Positions 44,364 through 54,115 of a DNA stretch of 64,000 nucleotides are shown one piece after another; position 1 is the first letter of the stretch; each line of letters opens with the position of its first letter. The stretch covers positions 11,444 through 75,443 of the forward strand of contig NZ_JAAIYA010000012.1 in the NCBI RefSeq assembly GCF_010894405.1, written 5' to 3'. The position numbers and the translations under genes are program-made. This DNA is from Pyxidicoccus caerfyrddinensis (GTDB lineage: Bacteria > Myxococcota > Myxococcia > Myxococcales > Myxococcaceae). Under the pieces are notes generated by a model. That model did not search any database and was not told the DNA's origin. It saw only the letters and a program-made list of their open reading frames with translations.

Positions 44364-47300
44364 ATGTCAGCTGCCCTCGGAATCAGTTGGGAAGTGCTTG
44401 CGCGGCTGAGCCTGAGCTGCGCCCTGCTGTGGCTGGCGTGCGGAGAGGTGCCTCAGGGAGGGGACAGCGCTCTGCGTCTCGAGAGAAGTGAGCCCCAGGC
44501 GCTCCAGGCCACGGGCACTTGGAGCCCCACGGGCGCTCTGACCACGGGCCGCGACAACCACACGGCGACGCTGTTGCGCTCCGGCAAGGTGCTGGTCGCC
44601 GGAGGCGCTGGCCCCCTCGCCAGCGTGGAGGTGTACGATCCGGCCACGGGCACCTGGAGCCCCACGGGCGCGCTGGCCACGGCCCGCAGCAGCCACACGG
44701 CGACGCTGTTGCCCTCTGGCAAGGTGCTGGTCACCGGAGGCCGTGGCCCAGACCCTACCGGCCATGGCGGCTTTCTCGCCAGCGCGGAGGTGTACGACCC
44801 GGCCACGGGCACCTGGAGCCCCACGGACCCTCTGGCCACGGCCCGCTTCAGACACACGGCGACGCTGTTGCCCTCTGGCAAGGTGCTGGTCACCGGGGGC
44901 GCCAGCGCAGCCGGCATCTACGCCATCGCGGAGGTGTACGACCCGGCCACGGGCACCTGGAGCCTCACGAGCCCTCTGGCCACGGCCCGCCAAAGCCACA
45001 CGGCGACGCTGTTGCCCTCCGGCAAGGTGTTGGTCACCGGAGGTTGGGGTGGGGACTTGGGTGTGGGGGCCAGCGCGGAGGTGTACGACCCGGCCACGGG
45101 CACCTGGAGCCCCACGGGCGCTCTGACCACGGGCCGCCAAAGCCACACGGCGACGCTGTTGCCCTCCGGCAAGGTGCTGGTCTCCGGAGGCTGGGCAAGC
45201 GCTAGCGTCGCCCCCCTCGCCAGCGCGGAGGTGTACGATCCGGCCACGGGCACCTGGAGCCCCACGGGCGCGCTAGCCACTGCCCGCCAAAGCCACACGG
45301 CGACGCTGTTGCCCTCCGGCAAGGTGCTGGTTACCGGAGGCGCTGGCCCCAGCGGTAGCTCCTTCGCCAGCGCGGAGGTGTACGACCCGGCCACGGGCAC
45401 CTGGAGCTCCGCTGGCGCCATGGCCACGGCCCGCCAAAGCCACACGGCGACGCTGTTACCTGAGGGCCAGGTGCTGGTCGCCGGAGGAGGCACTGGCCCC
45501 AGCGAGGTGTACGGCCCAACCCTGGGAGCGTGGAGCCTCACGGGTACTCTGGTCATGGCCCGCAACGGGCACACGGCGACGCTGTTGCTCTCCGGCAAGG
45601 TGCTGGTCACCGGAGGCGGTGGCGGTGACTGGCTCGTCAGCGCGGAGGTGTACGACCCGGCCACGGGCACCTGGAGCCTCACGGGCGATATGGCCTCGGC
45701 CCGGACGAGCCACACGGCGACGCTGTTGCCCTCCGGCAAGGTGCTGGTCACCGGAGGCGCTGGCGGTAACTCCCTCGCCAGAGAGGAGGTGTACGACCCG
45801 GCCACGGGCACCTGGAGCACCACGGGCCCTCTGGTCGGGGACCTCGTCGGGCACACGGCGACGCTGTTGCCCTCCGGCAAGGTGCTGGTCACTGGCGGCA
45901 GGGTCCTCAGCAATAACCCCTGGAGCGCCAGAGAGGAGGTGTACGACCCGGCCACGGGCACCTGGAGCTTCACGGGCGCGCTGGCCACGGCCCGCAGCAG
46001 CCACACGGCGACGCTGTTGCCCTCCGGCAAGGTGCTGGTCACCGGTGGCACTACCTACAGCGGCACCCTCGCCAGCGCGGAGGTGTACGATCCGGCCACG
46101 GGCACCTGGAGCCCCACGGGCGGTCTGGCCACGGCCCGCCAAAGCCACACGGCGACGCTGTTGCCCTCCGGCATGGTGCTGGTCACCGGAGGCGCTGGCC
46201 CCCTCGCCAGCGCGGAGGTGTACGACCCGGCCACGGGCACCTGGAGCCCCACGGGCGCGCTGGCCACGGCCCGCCAAAGCCACACGGCGACGCTGTTGCC
46301 CTCCGGCAGGGTGCTGGTCACCGGAGGCGCTGGCCCCCTCGCCAGCGCGGAGGTGTACGACCCGGCCACGGGCACCTGGAGCCCCACGGGCGCGCTGGCC
46401 ACAGCCCGCGGGAAACACACTGCGACGCTGTTGCCTGAGGGCAGGGTGCTGGTCACCGGAGGCATTGGCCCCAGCGGCATCCTCGCGAGCGCGGAAGTGT
46501 ACCAGGCAGCCCCGGTGGTGCTCACCCCGGCCAGAGGCTCCACCCTCGCTAACAACCGGCCGGCCTACACCGGCCTGGCGGCAGCGGGCAGCACCGTGAC
46601 GGTGAGGGTGGATGGGACAGCCGTGGGGAGCACGACGGCCGATGCCTCGGGAGGGTGGAGCTTCATCCAGCCCGTGGCGTTGGGCGATGGCCCGCACAGG
46701 GTCATGGCCACGGCTGCCGGGAACACCACCTCCGCCGAGTCCCACGCCAACACGTTCGCAGTGGATGCCACGCCGCCAACGGCCCCGGTGGTGCTCACTC
46801 CAGCCAACGGCTCCATTCTCACCCAACCGCGGCCCACCTACAGCGGCTCGGCGGAGCCGGGCAGCACCGCCACGGTGTGGTTGGATGGCAGGCAGGTGGG
46901 GACAGCCCTGGCGGATGAGGCAGGAGCCTGGCAGCTCACCCCCGCCACGGCGCTGGCAGACGGCCCCTACACGGTCAGGGCCACGGCAACGGATGCCCCA
47001 GGCAACACGAGCCCCGAGTCCGACACCCATCCGTTCGCGGTGGATACCACGCCGCCAGCGGCCCCAGGGTTGCTCACTCCGGCCAACGATTCCACCCTCA
47101 CCCACAACCGGCCGATCTACAGCGGCACGGCGGAGGCGGAGAGCACGGTCACGGTGTGGCTGGATGAGACAGAGTCAGGCCGTGTCAGGACGAACGCCGC
47201 GGGGGAGTGGAGCCTCACCCCCGCCACGGCGGTGTCCGAGGGGGCCCATCGGGCCGTCGCCATCGCTACCGATTCGGCGGGCCATGCCAGCGCTCCCTCC

Positions 47301-47730
47301 GCGACTCAGTACTTCCGGGTCGACACCGAGCCGCCCGCAGCGCCTGAGGTGCACTCTCCTGAGGCCATCGTCAACACCCAGAGGCCCACCCTCGCCGGCA
47401 CGGCGGAGGCGGAGAGCACGGTCACGGTGTGGTTGGATGGCAGGCAGGTGGGGACAGCCCTGGCGGATGAGGCAGGAGCCTGGCAGCTCACCCCCGCCAC
47501 GGCGCTGGCAGACGGACGCCACCTGGCGGTGGCCCTCTCCACGGACAAGGCCGGCAACACCAGCCAGCCCTCCGCCGAGCACTCTTTCACCATCCCCCGG
47601 GGCAACTACGGCTGGAGCTGCGCCACCGCTCCTGCCTTCCCTGTCACCTGGGCTTTGCTGGCCCTGGCCTGGTGCCTGCGCCGGCGCCCGCCTGGGCCTC
47701 CTCGCGGAGGCACCCGCCAGGCCTTCGTGA
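44364..47730 (+). CDS. kelch-repeat/Ig-like lipoprotein with MYXO-CTERM-like tail
   Basis: ATG 44364 (AAGGAAA upstream) starts a signal sequence with lipobox LLWLAC. Fourteen kelch-type units follow, each containing HTATLLPSGKVLVTGG and EVYDPATGTWSPTG; 14 would fit two 7-bladed propellers. Then come four Ig-like repeats (LTPANGS ... PTYSG type), and YGWSCATAP followed by a hydrophobic helix and RRR, resembling the MYXO-CTERM sorting tail. The units are almost identical in DNA. The literal frame has no stop until 49028 and would overlap the kinase gene by 1.27 kb. A one-base frameshift after the RRR would end it at TGA 47728-47730, 30 nt before the kinase; I place the end there. Confidence 0.75.
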
Positions 47731-47760
47731 TATGGCGTGGAGGGTTACTGTCTTCACGCC

Positions 47761-49434
47761 ATGAGTGCTCGCGCATCCCGTTCTTGCAGCACCTGTGGCC
47801 ACACCGTGCCCGCGGGAGCGCTGACGTGCCCTCACGATGGAGCGCTCGTGCCCGATGCGCTGGTGGGCCAGCACCTCGGCGAGTACGTGGTGCGCCGGCA
47901 TATCGGCAGCGGCGGCATGGGCCTCGTCTACGAAGGGGAGCACCTCACGATCGGCCGCAAGGCCGCCATCAAGCTCCTCCGCGAAGAGCTCTCCCAGGCG
48001 TCCCAGGCCCGCGGTCTGCTGGCCGAGGCTCGCGCGGCCAGCGCCATCCGCCACCACGGCATCATCGACATCTTCGGCTTCGGCGAGCAGCCGGGCGTCG
48101 GCCAGTACCTCGTCATGGAGTATCTCGAGGGCAGCCCCCTGAGCGAACTGCTCCAGGCCCGCGCTCCCCTGCCTCTGGCCGAGGCCGCCGCGCTGCTGTG
48201 CGAGGTGCTCGACGCGCTCTCCGCCGCGCACGCCGTGGGCGTCATCCACCGCGATCTCAAGCCGAGCAACATCTTCGTCGCCCGGCAGTCCAACGGGACC
48301 GATTCCATCAAGGTGCTCGATTTCGGGCTCGCCAAGCGCAGCACCACTCCCCAGGGCACCGCCGCGCAGACGCACTCGGACGTCGTCGTCGGCACGCCCC
48401 AGTACATGGCGCCGGAGCAGGCCCTCTGCCAGGAGGTGGGGCCGCAGACGGACCTGTATGCGGTGGGCGTCATCGCCTTCGAGCTGCTCACGGGGCAGCG
48501 GCCCTTCATCGGCCGCTCCCCCATGGAGATCGTCGCCCACCACCTGAGGACGCCGCCGCCCGCGCCCTCGTTGTTCGTGGAGCTGCCCCCCGAAGCCGAC
48601 GCGCTCGTCCTCCAACTGCTCGCCAAGGAGCCCGGGCAGCGTCCAGGCTCGGCCAGCGAAGTGGCTCGCAGGCTCACGGCCCTGCTCCAGCCACGGGAAG
48701 GCCTGGCCTGGGGTGCTCGGAGCTCCCACGCACTCACCGTCCTCGAGCCTCCACCGGGCGCGACGCCCGCTCAGCCTCCCACGGCGACCCTGCACCCTTC
48801 TCCGGCCACGCCGGGCCCCAAGGCAGCGCCCCTCGCGGCGCGTCCCAGGCGCGGCTCGCTCTGGAGGTGGGGCGTGGTGGCAGGCGGCGTCCTGAGCCTG
48901 GGGTTGGGGGTGGGCACGGTCATGGATCGCGGGACCGAGGCGTCGGCCGCTCTCAGCCCCGCGCCCCCCTCCGTGGCAAGCCCGCCCCTTCCCGAGCCTG
49001 TGGTCAGCGCACCGCCTCCCGAGCCTGAGCCGATCCAGGCGCCCGCCCCCTCGCCGGTGGCGTCAGCCAGGCGTGGAGGGACCACGGCCTCCTCCGGCAG
49101 GAAGAAGGCGCCTGCCGCTGCCCCGCCCGCTGCCCCGCTCATGGCTTCCGTCCAGCCATCCTCTGTTCCGCCGGAGCCCGCTCCACCGGAGCCCGCAGCC
49201 ACCGGCACCCTCCATCTGGTGATGAGAGGGTCCTGGGCGGATGTCTGGGTGGATGGGCAGAAGCTGGGGCGTGCGCCCCCCGGTCACAGCTACACGCTGG
49301 CCTCGGGCGAGCATGAGCTCGAGCTGCGCAACCCGGCCTTCGCCGGCTACCGGCGAACACTCGTCATTCCCGCGGGCGGCACGCTGCGGCACAACGCGGC
49401 TCTGACCACCGGGGCTCTGCCTCCCACCCCATGA
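47761..49434 (+). CDS. membrane Ser/Thr kinase with zinc ribbon and PEGA-like tail
   Basis: The 557-residue protein opens with a zinc ribbon (CSTCGHTVPAGALTCPHDG). A Hanks kinase follows with GSGGMGLVYEG, the ATP-binding Lys in AAIKLL, HRDLKPSN, DFGLAK and QYMAPEQ. After a Pro-rich linker there is one membrane helix (WRWGVVAGGVLSLGLGVGTVM), a second Pro/Ala-rich stretch, and a PEGA domain (LHLVMRGSWADVWVDGQKLG). The stop overlaps the next gene's ATG by four bases. Operon partners are a TPR/barrel protein and an FHA-sigma54 activator, so this kinase probably phosphorylates proteins that the FHA domain reads. Confidence 0.9.
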   Translation: MSARASRSCSTCGHTVPAGALTCPHDGALVPDALVGQHLGEYVVRRHIGSGGMGLVYEGEHLTIGRKAAIKLLREELSQASQARGLLAEARAASAIRHHGIIDIFGFGEQPGVGQYLVMEYLEGSPLSELLQARAPLPLAEAAALLCEVLDALSAAHAVGVIHRDLKPSNIFVARQSNGTDSIKVLDFGLAKRSTTPQGTAAQTHSDVVVGTPQYMAPEQALCQEVGPQTDLYAVGVIAFELLTGQRPFIGRSPMEIVAHHLRTPPPAPSLFVELPPEADALVLQLLAKEPGQRPGSASEVARRLTALLQPREGLAWGARSSHALTVLEPPPGATPAQPPTATLHPSPATPGPKAAPLAARPRRGSLWRWGVVAGGVLSLGLGVGTVMDRGTEASAALSPAPPSVASPPLPEPVVSAPPPEPEPIQAPAPSPVASARRGGTTASSGRKKAPAAAPPAAPLMASVQPSSVPPEPAPPEPAATGTLHLVMRGSWADVWVDGQKLGRAPPGHSYTLASGEHELELRNPAFAGYRRTLVIPAGGTLRHNAALTTGALPPTP

Positions 49435-50225
49435 AGCTCCAAGCTGGGCTGTTCCTACGGGTGGCTGTCCTGCTCGTCTCCGGGTCCGCCTGGGCGCAGA
49501 CGACAGGGATTGAACGCTACGAGGACGGTGACTTCAAGGCAGCGGCCCGGCTCTTCGAGCAGGAGCTGGCCACCCCCGCCGCCTCTCCCGAGAGCCAGGC
49601 GCTGGCGCGCATCTACCTGGCCGCCTCGCTGTACGCCCTGGGGCAGGTCGAGGAGGCTCGCAAGCCGCTGGAGGCGCTGGCACGCGAGAGCCCCGAGCAG
49701 CGGGTGGATCCCGCGCGCTTCCCGCCGGAGTTGGTGTCGCTCGCCGAGCTCATCCGCCAGCAGGTCGAGCCCGAGCGGCAGCGCGCGGCGCGAGAGGTAG
49801 CGCTTCAAGCGGCGCGCGAGGAAGAGCGGCGCCGTGCCGCTCCCAGGCTGAGACCCGAGGTGTTCGGCCTCTTTGACGCCGTGGATCGTCGGGGGACCCT
49901 GGGAGCAGGCCTTGCTTTCCAGCGAAAGTCCCTGGAAGGCAGCGTCCGCGTGCTGCTGGGCGATCCCCCTGTCTTCCAGCTCCAGGGCGGCGTGCTGCCA
50001 CGCTACGGCGTCTTGAGGCCCTTCCTGGGCTTGCGAGCCAGCCTGCTGCCTGGGATCGACACCTATGGCGCAGGGCCCGTGTTGGGGGGGCGCCTCGCGC
50101 TGCCAGCGGGCCTCATGGGCGTGGTAGATGTGGGAGCCGATTACTTCTTCCTCAGCCGGGACGATCGCCATCGCTTCGCCGTCACCGTCCAGGCCGGGCT
50201 CGGCTTCGAGCTGCACCTGCCGTGA
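49431..50225 (+). CDS. exported TPR-like and beta-barrel-like protein
   Basis: The 264-residue protein has a signal peptide (MKLQAGLFLRVAVLLVSGSAWA). The N-terminal half is TPR-like (YEDGDFKAAARLFEQELATP; ARIYLAASLYALGQVEEARK), followed by a Glu/Arg-rich helix. The C-terminal ~110 residues show barrel-type strands (LGAGLAFQRKSLEGSVRVLL, YGVLRPFLGLRASLLPG, LMGVVDVGADYFFLS, FAVTVQAGLGFELHL). It starts inside the kinase stop (ATGA), so it is translationally coupled to the kinase. It is probably the envelope component of the same signalling operon. Confidence 0.8.
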   Translation: MKLQAGLFLRVAVLLVSGSAWAQTTGIERYEDGDFKAAARLFEQELATPAASPESQALARIYLAASLYALGQVEEARKPLEALARESPEQRVDPARFPPELVSLAELIRQQVEPERQRAAREVALQAAREEERRRAAPRLRPEVFGLFDAVDRRGTLGAGLAFQRKSLEGSVRVLLGDPPVFQLQGGVLPRYGVLRPFLGLRASLLPGIDTYGAGPVLGGRLALPAGLMGVVDVGADYFFLSRDDRHRFAVTVQAGLGFELHLP

Positions 50226-50255
50226 CAGGCCCTGTCCGCGATTGGAAGGAAGTTC

Positions 50256-52073
50256 ATGCCGAAGGACCCATCAGCCCAGGGCGACGCTCAAGAGACCGCG
50301 ACCCTGGAGGGGCTCCTGGTTCGTGCTTACCAGCCGGCGGTCAGGCTGCGCATCGCGTTGAGCTCGAACCACGCTGGAGCCAACGTCACTCGCCTGCTCT
50401 CACCGGGTACGCCGCTCATCGTGGGGCGCGCTCCGGCGGTGGGGCTGCGCATCGATGACCCGACCCTGTCGCGAGAGCACGCCCGGTTTCTCCTCTCCGG
50501 CTCCCGGGTGCTGGTGGAGGACCTCGGCTCGAAGAACGGCCTCTTCTTCGCGGGCAGCCGCGTCGCCCGCGCCGAGCTGACGATCGGCGACGAGCTCGTC
50601 CTGGGCGGCGTTGCCCTTCAGGTGCAGGCCCTCGATGCCCAGGGGGGCTCCCTGGGCCTCATCCGGGAGGAGCTGATCCGCTACCACGTGGAGGAGGAGC
50701 TCACGCGCGCCCGGCAGTTTCGCCGCCCTTTTGCCCTGCTCCTGGTGCGCGTGCTCTCCCAGGGCGGTGCCGCCACGCCGGAGTGGGAAGATGGCGCCTG
50801 GATCGAAGCGGTGCGCGGTCACCTCCGCCCGGTCGATCACCTGGCGCTCTACGGCTCCAGCGCGCTCGAGGTGTTGCTCGCGGAGACTGGCGCCGAGGAG
50901 GCCCAGCGCATCGCCCGGGCCATGACCGCCCCGCGCGCTGGCGGGGGCAGCCCGTTGCTCGTGGGCCTGGCCCTCTACCCGGGCTCCGGCGGCACCGCGG
51001 ACGAGCTGTTCGAGGCCGCTCGCGAGGCCGCCCACCGGGCCTCGCCTGAACACCCCGTGGAGAGCGGCCCGGCTCATCTGCCCGCACGGGAGCAGGGCCC
51101 GGAGGGCGCGATCATCGCGGGCCAGGCGATGCTCCCGCTGCTCGAGACGGTGGCCAGCGTCGGCCCCTCGCGCATCCCGGTCATCCTTCACGGAGAGACG
51201 GGTGCGGGCAAGGAGGTGCTCGCACAGCTGATCCACGAGAGCGGCCCGCGCAAGGGCCGGCGCATCGTCCGCGTCAACTGCGGGGCCATCCCCAAGGACC
51301 TGGTCGAGAGCACCCTCTTCGGGCACGAGCGGGGAGCCTTCACGGGAGCCCTGCAACAGCAGAAGGGCGTTTTCGAGGAGGCCGATGGCGGCACGGTCTT
51401 CCTGGACGAGATCGGCGAGCTCCCACCCGCGGCGCAAGCCTCGCTGCTGCGCGTGCTCGAGGTGGGGGCCTTCAACCGTGTGGGCTCGAGCCGTGAGATT
51501 CAGGTCGACGTGCGCATCGTGGCGGCGACGCACCGCGATCTGGAGGCCATGGTTGAGGCGGGCACGTTCCGGTCCGATCTCTATTACCGGCTCAGCGGCG
51601 TGGTCATCGAGATCCCCCCGCTGCGTGAGCGCCAGGACGAGCTCGAGCCACTGGCACGGCGGTTCCTGCAGGCGGCCAACAAGGCCAATGGCCGCCGGGT
51701 CGAGGGCCTCTCCCCGGAGACGCTCGCGCTGCTCGAGGCCTACTCGTGGCCCGGCAACGTGCGGGAGCTGCGAAATGTGATCGAACGCGCGGTGGTCGTC
51801 ACTCAGGGGGCCCTCATCGGGCCAGAGGATCTGCCCGCGCGAGTGCGTACCGGAGGGCGCGGCCCCGAAGCGGTGGCGAGCAAGGCCTCCGCTCCGGGGG
51901 CCCCCGAGCCGGAGCAGGCCCGCGAGAAGGTGGACCGGTTCGAGGCCCGGATGCTCGAGGAGGCCCTCGCCGCCACCGGCTGGAATCGGGCGGAAGCCGC
52001 GAGGAAGCTGGGTATGCCGGTGCGGACCTTGTCGTATCGGCTGAAGGTGCTCGGCGTGAAGAAGCCCCAGTAG
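50256..52073 (+). CDS. FHA-domain sigma54-dependent transcriptional activator
   Basis: The 605-residue protein starts with an FHA domain (LIVGRAPAVGLRIDDPTLSREHARFLL; EDLGSKNGLFFAGSRV), which binds phosphothreonine. A middle region of about 120 residues resembles a degenerate GGDEF-like fold. The AAA+ domain has Walker A GETGAGKE, the sigma54-contact loop GAFTGA, Walker B TVFLDEIGEL and the arginine-finger region. The Fis-type HTH closes the protein (NRAEAARKLGMPVRTLSYRL). It activates RNA polymerase with sigma54. As the third gene of the kinase operon, it is the likely output, recruited or switched by kinase-dependent phosphorylation. Confidence 0.93.
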   Translation: MPKDPSAQGDAQETATLEGLLVRAYQPAVRLRIALSSNHAGANVTRLLSPGTPLIVGRAPAVGLRIDDPTLSREHARFLLSGSRVLVEDLGSKNGLFFAGSRVARAELTIGDELVLGGVALQVQALDAQGGSLGLIREELIRYHVEEELTRARQFRRPFALLLVRVLSQGGAATPEWEDGAWIEAVRGHLRPVDHLALYGSSALEVLLAETGAEEAQRIARAMTAPRAGGGSPLLVGLALYPGSGGTADELFEAAREAAHRASPEHPVESGPAHLPAREQGPEGAIIAGQAMLPLLETVASVGPSRIPVILHGETGAGKEVLAQLIHESGPRKGRRIVRVNCGAIPKDLVESTLFGHERGAFTGALQQQKGVFEEADGGTVFLDEIGELPPAAQASLLRVLEVGAFNRVGSSREIQVDVRIVAATHRDLEAMVEAGTFRSDLYYRLSGVVIEIPPLRERQDELEPLARRFLQAANKANGRRVEGLSPETLALLEAYSWPGNVRELRNVIERAVVVTQGALIGPEDLPARVRTGGRGPEAVASKASAPGAPEPEQAREKVDRFEARMLEEALAATGWNRAEAARKLGMPVRTLSYRLKVLGVKKPQ

Positions 52074-52109
52074 CCACCCGTTGTCGGGCTCTTGCCGCCG
52101 AACGTCTTT

Positions 52110-52316
52110 TCAGTTGGCGATGAACCACACCGGCCCGTTCACGAGCGTGCCGGGGTAGGCATTCTTCTCGTCGCGCGCAACGGTGCCAACACCATCATCG
52201 AGGCGCCAGTAGGCCCGGGGGCTGGGACAGGCCGGGTTCGAGGCAAACAGGGGGCTCGACATGTTCGCGGCGATGTCGGCCTGGGTCCGGGCGATGCTCC
52301 AGACTCGATCGCAAGC
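52110..52316 (-). pseudogene. C-terminal fragment of a LamG/concanavalin-type domain protein
   Basis: An open frame without a start ends VWSIARTQADIAANMSSP ... AYWRLDDGVGTVARDEKNAY ... VNGPVWFIAN. These are the closing strands of a LamG-like lectin domain of the type common in myxobacterial surface proteins. The upstream part is missing, replaced at about 52317 by low-GC DNA. It is a remnant. Confidence 0.5.
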
Positions 52317-52593
52317 TCACTTTGTTTTCAAATGATAGGCTGCGCTTTTGCTGGCCAGTACAGAGTTAAATACGATCTGACTATTGGAATAGCCAACCAA
52401 GTCTTGCAAATTGATGGCTTTGCCGGCGTTATCCACCCAATCGGTGTTGAGGAAAGCTTGGGCCGGGGGGGCGCCGCTAGTAACGTAGGTAGAGACTGTT
52501 TTGAGTGCTAGTGCAATCTGGTGTAAGCCACCTTGTGCATTCAAGGCTTTGGCATTCACCACGAAGGTATCACCTGTACCGCACCGGATTGTT
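52317..52593 (-). pseudogene. low-GC foreign gene fragment
   Basis: This piece is visibly AT-richer (around half GC) than everything around it. It encodes the C-terminal ~85 residues of an unrecognised protein (DTFVVNAKALNAQGGLHQIA ... FLNTDWVDNAGKAINLQDLV ... ASKSAAYHLKTK) with an intact stop. Codon usage is unlike the rest of the window. The N-terminal part is missing; the frame runs on into GC-rich non-homologous DNA. It is a clear sign of horizontal acquisition followed by loss. Confidence 0.55.
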
Positions 52594-53260
52594 GAGACAC
52601 CATGCTGGTGGCCAAGGCCCTGCCGAGCCGCACCATGGGAGCGTCGTGCCCATCCGGCGCGCACTGGCGGCGACACTCGACACGGGGCTGGCTGCCACTG
52701 CGCAGCGGGCAAGGTCCACGGCCAGAGGTCGCGCTTGGCGCGGTAGGCGCCCAGGCCCTGGCTCGGAGTAGCCCGGGGCTTGTATGTTGGCCAGTCCTGC
52801 GCGCCGGATGGACACCTCGGTTCTACTAGAGGTGGCGCGGTGCTCGGGCCCTGCCCGACACTTCGCCTTGTTCTGGGCGGTGCTTCGCAGGGACCAAAAA
52901 AGAACCAAATCCAATGGACGGTCCTGGACTCACCTGGACGGAAGGCCACCCCCATTTTCAGAGGGAAAACCAGGCGGGAGGCCTGTGTCCCGAGTAGGGG
53001 CCCAATTCGCCTGTGCGGCTTCGATTCCCGCCGCCTCCACCTGGCGAGGGCGGGCGCCGAGACGCTCAAGCCAGCTCTCAGCGCTGCGCCAACCCCTGTT
53101 CACCGTTCTCCGGCACCTTCTCCGCAGCTCAAGACGGAGTGAGACGGTCTGAATTCATTCGCCGGTTCTGCGTCCAGACCTCTGTCAGGTCCGTGGGGCG
53201 GGAGGGGCGAAGGGCACAGGGCGCGACCCGGAGTTCTTCACCTCAGAAGGCAGGTCTCCC
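52594..53260. other. 667-bp scar region without a recognisable gene
   Basis: Neither strand shows a convincing protein. The frames that cross it have no family resemblance and switch composition repeatedly, and AT-richer patches occur (for example 52896-52920). It contains a tRNA/tmRNA-3'-end-like sequence at 53020-53041. Together with the fragments to the left it looks like the debris of an integrated element. The promoter of the lipoprotein at 53261 must lie in its right part. Confidence 0.45.
53020..53041 (+). other. tRNA/tmRNA 3'-end-like sequence, possible old attachment site
   Basis: TTCGATTCCCGCCGCCTCCA followed by CC resembles the T-arm and acceptor end of tmRNA or a tRNA. GGAGGC at 52977-52982 could pair with GCCTCC at 53033-53038 as an acceptor stem, but no anticodon or D arm fits between them. 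Integrases commonly use such 3' ends as att sites, which would explain an isolated fragment here. Confidence 0.3.
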
Positions 53261-54043
53261 ATGAAGCTGTGTCGGTGGGCGTTGGGTACGCTCTTGGCAA
53301 CCCTCGTGGGTTGTTCTTCTGAATGCCCCCCTCTGGAAGAGCCCAGCGCTCCGGAAACGGAGGAGCTCATCCCGGGCCGGCCTGACTTCGAGTTCGCCAG
53401 CGTGACGGGCCCCTCCGAGCTGTCACCCAGAGCGAGTGGTCCGCTGCGGGCCCTGCTCTGCAATCGGGGCGACACCGATGGCAGCACCGAGGTCTCCTTC
53501 TATTTCTCCTACAGCGACACCTTCGAGCCGTTCGACAAATGGGTGGCCACGACCGAGCCCATCTTCGTGCGGGCGGGTAGCTGCCAGGACGTGAGCAAGT
53601 GGGTGCCGAGGCCGGAGGTCCCGGATGCGAGCTATCACCTGGTCGCGGTCGCGGATGTGGACATGTGGGTCAGCGAGGGCAGAGAGGGCAACAACTCTCG
53701 CGTGGGGGTGGGCAAATCCCAAGTGGACTTCCACGCGCCGCCCCGGCCGGTGCTGAAGTGGGTGTCCAGCGAGTACTCCACGGGGAGCCTGGTCCTGGAG
53801 GTCACCTCCGAGGTCAACGACTTCGTCTACGTCTACAGCGGCGAGAGCTGCGAGGGCCTGCCGGTGGCGGAGTCACGCGTCGGCTCGGGGTCGTACTGCT
53901 ACATGCCGATTGATCTGTCCGGCATCCCGTCGAGCAGCTACTCGGTCAGGGTGGTCGACTTCGTCGACAACGCGTCGCCGTGCAGCAGCATCCTCGCCCC
54001 GGGTGGCTACGTCACCGCGCCACCCCCGGCCGGGGACGAGTGA
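53261..54043 (+). CDS. lipoprotein with CARDB-like extracellular domain
   Basis: The 260-residue protein has a lipoprotein signal (LLATLVGC, Cys at residue 18). A CARDB/Ig-like domain follows (SELSPRASGPLRALLCNRGD, STEVSFYFSYSDTF, SCQDVSKWV, YHLVAVADVDMWVSEGREGN), as in many cell-surface adhesion-type proteins, then a second beta-rich part with cysteines (SGESCEGLPVAE, GSGSYCYMPI, ASPCSSIL). It is probably anchored in the outer membrane. The ATG follows AGAAGG. It is convergent with the ATP-grasp gene. Confidence 0.8.
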   Translation: MKLCRWALGTLLATLVGCSSECPPLEEPSAPETEELIPGRPDFEFASVTGPSELSPRASGPLRALLCNRGDTDGSTEVSFYFSYSDTFEPFDKWVATTEPIFVRAGSCQDVSKWVPRPEVPDASYHLVAVADVDMWVSEGREGNNSRVGVGKSQVDFHAPPRPVLKWVSSEYSTGSLVLEVTSEVNDFVYVYSGESCEGLPVAESRVGSGSYCYMPIDLSGIPSSSYSVRVVDFVDNASPCSSILAPGGYVTAPPPAGDE

Positions 54044-54115
54044 CCGGGCTGCATGACGTCGGGGCGGCTCACGTGTGTCCGTTTGTCAGCCGCCCGGAAA
54101 TCGCCGGGCGCCCGG

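Noticed and set aside
44510-46500. CRISPR-like repeat array
   Set aside because: The repeats are in-frame kelch coding units of 130-180 bp and not short palindromic repeats with unique spacers.
52977-53041. possible complete tRNA
   Set aside because: The ends can pair and the T-arm looks right, but no D arm or anticodon arm can be folded in the 65 nt, so only an att-like remnant is reported.
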